From Bryobacterales bacterium (GTDB lineage: Bacteria; Acidobacteriota; Terriglobia; Bryobacterales; Bryobacteraceae), in the NCBI GenBank assembly GCA_003142355.1, contig PLMF01000290.1, forward strand, positions 9,184 to 14,275: a stretch of 5,092 nucleotides of DNA, given 5' to 3'. The translations under genes and the position numbers were made by a program. The notes below the pieces were generated by a model. The model did no database searches. It saw only the letters and a program-made list of their open reading frames with translations, and had not been told where the DNA came from. Below are positions 1-5,092 of the stretch, piece by piece; the stretch's first letter is position 1; every line of letters starts with the position of its first letter.

Positions 1-557
1 GATAGCTCGCGGGTCAGCCAGGCTTTAGCCAGCTTCCAGTCCCGCTTCACGCTCGGAGCGGAGATGTTCAGTGCCTCGGCGGTCTGCTCAACGCTCAAGC
101 CGGCAAAGAAGCGCAGTTCGACCACGCGCGCCTTGCGGGGGTCCATTTCTTCCAGGGCATTGAGGGCATCGTCCAGGGCGATCAGGTCCTCGCTGCTTTG
201 CGGGGAGGCATCCATGGACTCATCCAGATAGACGTGCGGCAAGCGCCCGCCGCGCTTGTCCGCGAGGTGCGCTCGGGCGGAATCCACCAGAATGCGCCGC
301 ATGATCTGCGCCGAGACGGCAAAGAAGTGCGTGCGATCCTGCCAGCGCACACCCTCGACATCCACCAAACGAAGATAGGCCTCGTTGACCAGCGCCGTGG
401 TCTGGAGGGTTTGCCCGGGAAGCTGCTGGCGCATGTGCCGGTGGGCGATCTGGTGCAGTTCGGTGTAGACCAACGGCGTCAGTTGGTTGAGGGCCGCCTG
501 GTCGCCATCACCCCAGGCGCGCAGCAGCCGGGATATTTCCACCGAAGAGGACGGCAC
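1..557 (-). CDS. ECF-type RNA polymerase sigma factor, 3' end cut by window edge
   Basis: This is a sigma-70 family factor of the ECF type, which would direct RNA polymerase to a particular promoter set. The reverse strand is open for 185 codons. Residues about 6-92 form region 2, with [10 protein letters not shown] near residue 10, [16 protein letters not shown] at 49-64, [21 protein letters not shown] at about 72-92. Residues about 125-185 form region 4, with the promoter-binding helix-turn-helix [21 protein letters not shown] at 154-174. This matches the acidobacterial/planctomycete subfamily often annotated as Sig-70_X6 (TIGR02999). I chose the GTG at 557 because it gives the usual short lead before RLLRAW; a TAA lies in frame 18 bases upstream, and a GTG at 542 is the alternative. 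The Shine-Dalgarno is weak. The family is about 185-190 residues long, so only a few codons are missing. Oddities: region 2.2 has Thr-Thr (53-54) where most ECF factors have acidic residues, and the usual LVDHAR is LVDSAR. The gene is divergent from a kinase gene 73 bp away. Confidence 0.93.
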   Translation of the reverse strand, partial: MPSSSVEISRLLRAWGDGDQAALNQLTPLVYTELHQIAHRHMRQQLPGQTLQTTALVNEAYLRLVDVEGVRWQDRTHFFAVSAQIMRRILVDSARAHLADKRGGRLPHVYLDESMDASPQSSEDLIALDDALNALEEMDPRKARVVELRFFAGLSVEQTAEALNISAPSVKRDWKLAKAWLTREL

Positions 558-571
558 AGTATTCCAGATCA

Positions 572-577
572 ATTATA
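572..577 (-). promoter_or_regulatory. Candidate -10 element (TATAAT) for the sigma factor gene
   Basis: Read on the minus strand this is a perfect TATAAT, ending 14 bases before the GTG at 557. No good -35 hexamer lies 16-18 bases upstream. Transcription would begin around position 565, giving a leader of only about 8 bases, which agrees with the weak ribosome binding site. If translation starts at the GTG at 542, the leader would be about 23 bases. The match could be chance, since this is the only AT-rich patch in the gap. Confidence 0.35.
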
Positions 578-594
578 CTTCCGGGCCTGATTTG

Positions 595-617
595 AATTGC
601 CGCGCGGTACAATTGCC
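595..617. repeat. 7-bp direct repeat AATTGCC in the divergent promoter gap
   Basis: AATTGCC occurs at 595-601 and again at 611-617, 16 bp apart start to start. Between them is the palindrome CCGCGCGG (600-607), which overlaps the first copy. The spacing is about one and a half helical turns. The second copy overlaps the candidate kinase -10 at 608-613, a position where a bound protein could control transcription. A regulatory role is inference; two 7-bp copies can arise by chance. Confidence 0.25.
608..613 (+). promoter_or_regulatory. Candidate -10 element (TACAAT) for the kinase gene
   Basis: TACAAT lies 17 bases before the kinase ATG at 631, so a transcript would start near 620 with a very short leader. 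TTGAAT at 592-597 resembles a -35 box but is only 10 bases away, too close for a normal sigma-70 promoter. The alternative is TATACT at 574-579 on the same strand, which overlaps the minus-strand TATAAT. No Shine-Dalgarno sequence precedes the ATG, which is compatible with leaderless or near-leaderless translation. Confidence 0.25.
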
Positions 618-630
618 TGCACAGTACACC

Positions 631-3432
631 ATGCGCCCGGATCGTTGGCGGCAGGTCGAGCTGCTCTACCACTCCGCTCTGGAGCGGGAGGCGCCCGCAC
701 GGGATGCGTTCCTGCGAGAGGCCTGCCGGGAAGACGAGGAACTGCAGTGCGAGGTCCGGTCTCTCCTCGATCAGACCGAAAGCGGGCTGCTAAATCATCC
801 TTTGCAGCTAGGTCCCTATCGGATCGTTGGCGTTATCGGCGCGGGCGGGATGGGCACGGTCTACCAGGCCCGGGACACGCGCCTCAACCGCGTGGTCGCC
901 ATCAAAGTCTCTGAGGCACGGTTCAACGCCCGGTTTGAGCGTGAAGCCCGCGCCGTGGCGGCGCTGAACCATCCGCACATTTGCACGCTTTACGACGTAG
1001 GGCCGAACTACCTGGTGATGGAATATGTGGAAGGCCGGCCCTTGCATGGTCCGATGCCGCTGGCGCAGGCGCTTCGGCTGGCCATTCAGATGGCGGATGC
1101 GCTGGCTGCGGCGCATCGCAAGGGGATCGTACACCGGGACCTGAAGCCCGGCAACGTGCTGGTGACCGAATCGGGGGTGAAGGTACTGGATTTCGGCCTG
1201 GCCAAGATGGAGGAACCTGCCCCGAGCGAGGAAGAACCGGCCCGCACCGCCAGGCCGCGGACGGAAGAAGGCACCATCGTAGGCACTACCGCCTACATGT
1301 CGCCCGAGCAGGCAGAGGGCAAGCCGGTGGATGCGCGCAGCGACATTTTTTCGTTCGGCGCAGTGCTCTACGAAATGGTGACCGGGCGGCGTGCCTTTCG
1401 CGGCGACACGAAGCTCTCGATCCTCTCGGCGATCCTGAAGGAAGAGCCGGAGCCGGCCCGTTCGCTACGCAAAGAGACTCCGCAGGAGCTGGAAAGGATC
1501 ATCACGCGATGCCTGCGCAAGAACCCCGAGCGGCGCTTCCAGCACATGGATGACCTTAAGGTCGCGCTGGAAGAAGTGAAGGAGGAGTCGGATTCGGGCG
1601 CGGCGGCCATGCTAACGGCGCCGCCGCGCCGGCGCTGGGTTTGGGCGGCCCTGCTGCCAGTGCTGCTGGTTGCCGGTTTTTTCGCGTGGCGGATGTGGTG
1701 GCCCCGGCAGCCGGAGGAGCCGCTTCGGGCGGTGGAGCTCGTCACCGTTCCCGGTCTCAAAAGCTCTCCTTCGTTTTCCCCTGACGGCGACCACGTAGCA
1801 TTCGAGTGGAATGGCCCCAAGCAGGATAATTTCGACATCTACGTGCAGCAGATCGGCGCCGGCCCGCCCTTGCGGCTGACCACCGACCCGCGTCACGACT
1901 ACAACCCGGTCTGGTCGCCCGACGGCCGCTGGATCGCCTTCCTCCGCAGTGAGTCGCTGGGATCTCCTCGCGGAGGAACAATCCTGCAAACCGCAAAGAG
2001 CGAATTACGGCTGATACCCCCTCTGGGCGGGCCGGAGCGCAAACTGGCCGAGATCCGGCTGGGTGAGACCTACTGGAATCAGACGTTCCTTGCCTGGTGT
2101 CCCGACAGCGCCTGTGTGGTGGTGACGGATTCCGCGGGCGAGGGGAAGCCCGACGCCTTGTTCGTGGTTTCACTCGAAACCGGGGAGAAGAGGCAGTTGA
2201 CCAATCCCCAGCCACCTGTAGCCGGCGACGTCAACCCGGCGGTCTCGCCCGACGGCCGTTGGCTGGTCTTCAAGCGTATCATTGGTTTCCCTGGCCACGA
2301 GGTTTACCTGCTTCCCCTGGGAAAGAGTCTGACGGCTCGCGGCGAACCCAGCCGCCTCACGCTGAACGTGGGTGAACTGATGTGGAACGCCGGTTCCATG
2401 GCGTGGATGCCCGACGGCAAGGAGATTCTCTATTCAACCGGGACAAGCCTCTGGAGGGCGGCCATCCCGGGCGGACAGCCGCCGGCGCGAGTCCCCTTCG
2501 TGGGCGAGAACGGGATCATGCCCGCTGTCTCGCACCCGCAGCCCGGCAGGCCGTCCCGGCTGGTGTATGTTCGAAGCACCGACGTCAGATATATCTGGCG
2601 CATCTCGACCCCCGCCCCCGGCGCTCCGGCGTCTTCTCCGCCCAGCGCGGCCCTCACCTCCACCAGCCTGGATATGTCCCCCCAGTTTTCCCCCGATGGC
2701 CGCCGTGTCGCTTTTGAATCCGATCGCTCGGGACCAAATGAGGTTTGGCTGGCTGATCCCGACGGCTCGAACGCCGTCCAGCTCACCTCCATGGCCGCCA
2801 GCATGGGGGCTAGCAGAACAGGCACGCCCCGCTGGTCGCCCGACGGCCAACTGATTGCGTTCGACTGCAATCTCGAAGGCCACTACGGGATCTATGTAGT
2901 CTCCGCGGCGGGCGGCAGGCCGCGCCGCCTCGCCCCCCATCCGGCCAACGACAACGTCCCCAGCTTTTCCCGGGACGGCAAATGGATTTACTTCAGCTCC
3001 AATCGAACCGGAGAGTATCAGATCTGGAAGGTCCCTGTGGCTGGTGGGGAGGCAGTCCAGGTCACACCCAACACCGGGTTTGCAGTTTTCGAGTCGCCAG
3101 ACGGCGCCTACGTCTATTACACGCAGACCAGGGGCGAGCCGGGTCCCTTGTGGCGCCTTCCGGCCTCCGGCGGCCGGCCCGTCAAGGTGCTGGAGGGAGT
3201 CGTTCAGCTTGCGTTCACGGTGTCCGACAAAGGCATCTACTATATCGACCAACCTTCCGGCGAGACGCGGCTCCAGTTCTACGATCTGGCCACCGGCAGG
3301 TCCACTACCGTGGCTCGGAATCTCGGCGACGTTTCGCAGGGTCTCACGGCCTCTCCGGACGGCCGCACGATTCTGTATTCCAGGATGGACTCCCCCGTCA
3401 ACGACCTGATGCTGGTGGAGAACTTCCGCTGA
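631..3432 (+). CDS. Transmembrane Ser/Thr protein kinase with C-terminal TolB-like (PD40) propeller domains
   Basis: A 933-residue Hanks-type (PknB-like) kinase. Residues 1-50 are a helical prefix with the pattern W…L…AL…R..FL…C..D..L..EV..LL, common at the start of acidobacterial kinases. The kinase domain spans about 63-315: glycine loop GAGGMG (70-75), VAIK lysine K92, helix C glutamate E105, HRDLKPGN (168-175, catalytic D170), DFG (187-189), activation segment [10 protein letters not shown] (218-227) and SDIFSFG (237-243). All key catalytic residues are present, so it should be active. RRR then a hydrophobic stretch at about 336-353 make one transmembrane helix with the kinase inside. Residues about 365-933 carry roughly twelve S-P-D-G type motifs. 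ATG 631 is preferred because the family start pattern begins there; the frame is open back to 487, but that part overlaps the sigma gene. It is divergent from the sigma gene, which is its likely partner. The ligand is unknown. Confidence 0.95.
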   Translation: MRPDRWRQVELLYHSALEREAPARDAFLREACREDEELQCEVRSLLDQTESGLLNHPLQLGPYRIVGVIGAGGMGTVYQARDTRLNRVVAIKVSEARFNARFEREARAVAALNHPHICTLYDVGPNYLVMEYVEGRPLHGPMPLAQALRLAIQMADALAAAHRKGIVHRDLKPGNVLVTESGVKVLDFGLAKMEEPAPSEEEPARTARPRTEEGTIVGTTAYMSPEQAEGKPVDARSDIFSFGAVLYEMVTGRRAFRGDTKLSILSAILKEEPEPARSLRKETPQELERIITRCLRKNPERRFQHMDDLKVALEEVKEESDSGAAAMLTAPPRRRWVWAALLPVLLVAGFFAWRMWWPRQPEEPLRAVELVTVPGLKSSPSFSPDGDHVAFEWNGPKQDNFDIYVQQIGAGPPLRLTTDPRHDYNPVWSPDGRWIAFLRSESLGSPRGGTILQTAKSELRLIPPLGGPERKLAEIRLGETYWNQTFLAWCPDSACVVVTDSAGEGKPDALFVVSLETGEKRQLTNPQPPVAGDVNPAVSPDGRWLVFKRIIGFPGHEVYLLPLGKSLTARGEPSRLTLNVGELMWNAGSMAWMPDGKEILYSTGTSLWRAAIPGGQPPARVPFVGENGIMPAVSHPQPGRPSRLVYVRSTDVRYIWRISTPAPGAPASSPPSAALTSTSLDMSPQFSPDGRRVAFESDRSGPNEVWLADPDGSNAVQLTSMAASMGASRTGTPRWSPDGQLIAFDCNLEGHYGIYVVSAAGGRPRRLAPHPANDNVPSFSRDGKWIYFSSNRTGEYQIWKVPVAGGEAVQVTPNTGFAVFESPDGAYVYYTQTRGEPGPLWRLPASGGRPVKVLEGVVQLAFTVSDKGIYYIDQPSGETRLQFYDLATGRSTTVARNLGDVSQGLTASPDGRTILYSRMDSPVNDLMLVENFR
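1723..3420 (+). repeat. PD40/TolB-like propeller repeats in the kinase ectodomain
   Basis: SPDG-type turns start at kinase residues 381, 427, 488 (variant CPDS), 537, 591 (MPDG), 685, 734, 778 (SRDG), 820 (ESPDG) and 906. Two decayed copies are near 632 (VSHPQPG) and 862 (VSDKG). That makes about twelve units of 40-60 residues. A Pro/Ala/Ser-rich stretch at about 659-680 splits them into two groups of six. TolB propellers have six blades, so two stacked propellers are a reasonable inference. The copies are diverged at DNA level, but the core TCGCCCGACGGCC is identical at 1915-1927, 2245-2257 and 2836-2848. These domains usually bind proteins or other ligands and are not enzymes. Confidence 0.8.
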
Positions 3433-3441
3433 GGCGCCGGC

Positions 3442-4578
3442 TTATTGCCGCACGAAGCCGTGAAATGCGCCGTTATTGTCCACGTAATATCCGACGATGC
3501 TGCCCGCCGGGTTGTTGGTCATGGGGAAGGTGCCCTGGCCGCTGCCCGTGCCCGCGGCCGGAACGTCGAAGAAAGTGTACGTGCCGTCCACCGCGCGCAC
3601 GTAACCATGAGACACATTTTTCGCGTCCGTGTAATATCCCGTGACTACGCCTGATGGGTTGATGCCTTCGACCTGGGTACCTTGGCCGGCGCCCGTGCCC
3701 GCTCCCTTAATGTCGAATAGAGTGATCTTGCCGTCGGCCGTGCGCAGCAAGCCGTGATAGACGCCGTTGTTATCCTGGGAGGCCCCCGCGGTTGTCCCCG
3801 CCGGGTTGATGGCCCAGGTGAAAGTCCCCTGGCCGGAGCCCGTGCCCGCGCCCGGAGCGTCGAACGTTGTGATCGTACCGTCGGGAGCGCGCACGTAGCC
3901 GTGACCGGCGCCGTTCTGGTCAAAGTAATATCCCGTGATCGCGCCAGCCGGGTTGATGCACTGGGCCCAGGCAGTCGTCGTGCCCAGGCCAGGGCCGGTG
4001 GCAGCGGCTGGGACATCGAACTCGGTTACGGTGCCGTTGGCGGCGCGCAGGAAGCCGTGATACATACCGGTCGCGTCCACGTAGTCACCCGCAATCGCTC
4101 CCCCCGACATGCTCATGTTCCCGGCAAAGGTGCCCTGGAGGTAGCCAGTGCCAGCGTGCGGAACGTCGAACAGAGTGAATGTGCCGTCGGCCCCGCGCAA
4201 GTAGCTGTGGGCCACATTGCGCGAGTCAGTGTAGTATCCCGCGGCCATCCCGCACGCGTCACCGGCAACGGCGTAGGTGCCCGGAGTGGTCCCAACGGCG
4301 GGGAAGGGGATTGCCCCACCTTGGCCTTGCGCGCCCGGGGCGTCGAACGTAGTGATCTTGCCGTCGGTCGTGCGCAGGTAACCGTGCATGGCATTGCCAT
4401 AGTCTGCGTAGAACCCCGCGATTTGCCCTCCCGGGCAGATGGCGATGGCCTCCGTGCCGTAGCCGCTGATAGTGCCTGCGTGCGGAGCGTCGATGGTGGT
4501 GATGGTGGGTTGTTGAGCAATGGCGGAGACGCCCAACATCAACATGCCGATGGCCGGAAAGCTTTTTCGCGTTTTCAT
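3442..4578 (-). CDS. Secreted repeat protein, predicted seven-bladed beta-propeller (HAF-like repeats)
   Basis: A 378-residue protein of unknown function, probably exported. The start shows a Sec signal peptide: basic KTRK, a hydrophobic core at about 7-20, and a likely cleavage after A-I-A (19-21) before QQ. The rest is seven repeats of about 50 residues with the pattern NPAG.I.GYY.D.NG..HGY.R..DG.ITTFDAPGAGTG.GQGT. HGYxR-type motifs begin at residues 65, 124, 174, 226, 275, 324 and 373; the FDAP aspartates are at 30, 79, 138, 188, 240, 289 and 338. The first unit has only the FDAP strand and the last only the HGFVR strand, as expected for a propeller ring closed by joining its ends. I see no catalytic motif and no membrane anchor. 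It resembles the extracellular HAF repeat family (TIGR02913) in style, but the motif differs. Its stop lies 9 bp from the convergent kinase stop. The upstream nuclease gene is on the same strand, 118 bp away. Confidence 0.85.
   Translation of the reverse strand: MKTRKSFPAIGMLMLGVSAIAQQPTITTIDAPHAGTISGYGTEAIAICPGGQIAGFYADYGNAMHGYLRTTDGKITTFDAPGAQGQGGAIPFPAVGTTPGTYAVAGDACGMAAGYYTDSRNVAHSYLRGADGTFTLFDVPHAGTGYLQGTFAGNMSMSGGAIAGDYVDATGMYHGFLRAANGTVTEFDVPAAATGPGLGTTTAWAQCINPAGAITGYYFDQNGAGHGYVRAPDGTITTFDAPGAGTGSGQGTFTWAINPAGTTAGASQDNNGVYHGLLRTADGKITLFDIKGAGTGAGQGTQVEGINPSGVVTGYYTDAKNVSHGYVRAVDGTYTFFDVPAAGTGSGQGTFPMTNNPAGSIVGYYVDNNGAFHGFVRQ
3445..4506 (-). repeat. Seven tandem coding repeats, the last blades with an exact 147-bp period
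   Basis: Spacing between successive HGYxR motifs is 59, 50, 52, 49, 49 and 49 residues. In the 3'-terminal part of the gene the DNA itself repeats: GCCCGTGCCCGC (plus strand) is found at 3544-3555, 3691-3702 and 3838-3849, exactly 147 bp apart, inside longer similar blocks that encode GAGTGSGQGT-like segments. The 5' blades have drifted in length and sequence. This pattern fits growth by duplication of one blade at the C-terminal end, or gene conversion among those blades. It is a coding repeat, not a mobile element. Confidence 0.8.
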
Positions 4579-4696
4579 GGTTTTCTCCTTTGGGGAGGCA
4601 GACGGCCGATACCACTCATCGTCCGCTCCCTCACAGAGCTAACCGGAAAATCGAGGCAGGAAGGATAATCGATTTCAGATTTCTTTTGGCGTGCCC
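4579..4696. other. Gap between the nuclease and repeat protein genes
   Basis: These 118 bp separate two genes on the minus strand. Apart from the Shine-Dalgarno site they hold an 8-bp palindrome AATCGATT (4667-4674) and a short tandem repeat GATTTCA/GATTTCT (4671-4677 and 4678-4684). I see no convincing -35/-10 pair and no hairpin followed by a T run. The gap is long enough for a separate promoter, so co-transcription with the nuclease gene is undecided. Confidence 0.4.
4585..4590 (-). promoter_or_regulatory. Strong ribosome binding site (AAGGAG) of the secreted repeat protein gene
   Basis: On the minus strand AAGGAG sits 6 bases before the ATG at 4578. It is close to the ideal Shine-Dalgarno sequence and spacing, and it fixes the start of the gene at the signal peptide methionine. 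It contrasts with the sigma factor and kinase genes, which have no clear Shine-Dalgarno sequence, and suggests this protein is made in larger amounts. Confidence 0.8.
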
Positions 4697-5092
4697 CTAC
4701 CGCAGCGTCGTGTTCAGCACCATCGCCAGCCGCGCGCCGGCCTTCTCGAGCTGCTCGCGGATCAACGGGTCGGCCACTTTCTCATACGCCGCGTCAATCG
4801 GAACCGGGGCGCCCGCCGCCACTTTCGCCAGCCGGCCGTAGACAATTTTCTGCGACGCTTTGTGCGCCTGCTCCGCCCAATCTTCCACCGTGCCCTTCGA
4901 CCATTTCCTGGCGCGGCGCGCGGACTCCGTCGAGAGCGGGCCGAATAACGCGTCTTCGGTTCCCATCCGGCCCAGCAGACCGCTGTCCCAGACGCTATGC
5001 AGGTTCGTGCGCTTGCCGAAGAATTCCACCTGTACGCCGTTGCCGCCCTTGTCCTTGTTATCCGAGCAGTGCAGCGGCTGGTGCATGTCGCC
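4697..5092 (-). CDS. S1/P1-type zinc nuclease, C-terminal part (5' end outside window)
   Basis: The reading frame is open to the right edge, and the visible 131 residues are the C-terminal part of an S1/P1 nuclease, a family that cuts single-stranded DNA and RNA using three zinc ions and is normally secreted or periplasmic. The fragment opens with GDMHQPLH, where the Asp (residue 2) and last His (residue 8) match the zinc ligands D120 and H126 of P1 nuclease. KGGNGVQVEFFG (15-26) and NLHSVWD (30-36) follow; H32 and D36 match ligands H149 and D153. The rest is the helical C-terminal region, with the usual late LEKAGARLA helix before the TAG stop at 4697-4699. The N-terminal Trp, the other ligands and any signal peptide lie beyond the window, so activity cannot be fully judged, but every ligand that should be in this part is present. 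It is on the same strand as, and upstream of, the secreted repeat protein gene. Confidence 0.9.
   Translation of the reverse strand, partial: GDMHQPLHCSDNKDKGGNGVQVEFFGKRTNLHSVWDSGLLGRMGTEDALFGPLSTESARRARKWSKGTVEDWAEQAHKASQKIVYGRLAKVAAGAPVPIDAAYEKVADPLIREQLEKAGARLAMVLNTTLR

Noticed and set aside
198..590. Plus-strand open frame of 130 codons opposite the sigma factor
   Set aside because: It lies antisense to a clearly recognisable sigma factor and its product shows no family features; it is a by-product of high GC.
487..630. Upstream in-frame extension of the kinase gene, 48 extra codons beginning at ATG 487
   Set aside because: The extension overlaps the first part of the sigma factor gene on the other strand and has no kinase-family resemblance, whereas the typical family start pattern begins exactly at ATG 631.
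2434..3252. Minus-strand open frame of 272 codons opposite the kinase ectodomain
   Set aside because: It is antisense to the PD40 repeats of the kinase, and its product has no recognisable motif; long antisense frames are common in GC-rich genes.
3442..4578. CRISPR array or non-coding tandem repeat in the repetitive stretch
   Set aside because: The period is a multiple of three, the repeats differ mainly in ways that keep the protein motif, and there are no short identical repeats with unique spacers.
3754..4668. Plus-strand open frame of 304 codons opposite the secreted repeat protein
   Set aside because: Its length comes from the repetitive GC-rich codons of the opposite strand. The minus-strand frame has a signal peptide, a strong Shine-Dalgarno site and regular protein repeats, so it is the real gene.
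4590..4948. Plus-strand open frames of 83 and 85 codons across the right-hand gap and nuclease gene
   Set aside because: They lie mostly antisense to the S1/P1 nuclease, which keeps all zinc ligands expected in this part, and their products show no recognisable features.

Overview
The window is GC-rich, with no RNA genes, CRISPR array or insertion sequence that I can see. It looks like the chromosome of a member of the Acidobacteriota, possibly of the Solibacter/Bryobacter kind. I infer this from the gene types: an ECF sigma factor facing a Ser/Thr kinase fused to TolB-like propeller repeats, and a secreted protein built of 'HGYxR…FDAPGAG' repeats. No taxonomic marker gene is present, so the assignment is by family resemblance only.

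Layout. (1) Positions 1-557, minus strand: an ECF-type RNA polymerase sigma factor, nearly complete, with the last few codons beyond the left edge. (2) Positions 558-630: a 73-bp divergent intergenic region with candidate overlapping -10 elements and a 7-bp direct repeat. (3) Positions 631-3432, plus strand: a 933-residue membrane Ser/Thr kinase with an N-terminal helical prefix, a complete kinase catalytic core, one transmembrane helix and a C-terminal region of about twelve PD40/TolB-like motifs, probably outside the cytoplasm. (4) Positions 3442-4578, minus strand: a 378-residue protein with a Sec signal peptide and seven repeats that look like a closed seven-bladed propeller; the last blades keep an exact 147-bp period. 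(5) Positions 4697-5092, minus strand: the C-terminal part of an S1/P1-type zinc nuclease that runs off the right edge.

How the genes may work together. The sigma factor and kinase are transcribed away from one short shared control region. Sigma region 2.2 lacks the acidic DAED-type motif of ordinary ECF factors and carries Thr-Thr in its place. Together with the adjacent transmembrane kinase, this fits the known scheme of ECF sigma factors switched on by threonine phosphorylation (the EcfP/PpkT2 pair of Vibrio parahaemolyticus). The inferred circuit is: an external signal is read by the propeller ectodomain, the kinase is activated, the sigma factor is phosphorylated, and transcription follows. 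No anti-sigma factor gene is visible. The two rightmost genes share a strand and probably both encode exported proteins, but nothing in the sequence shows they belong to the same system.
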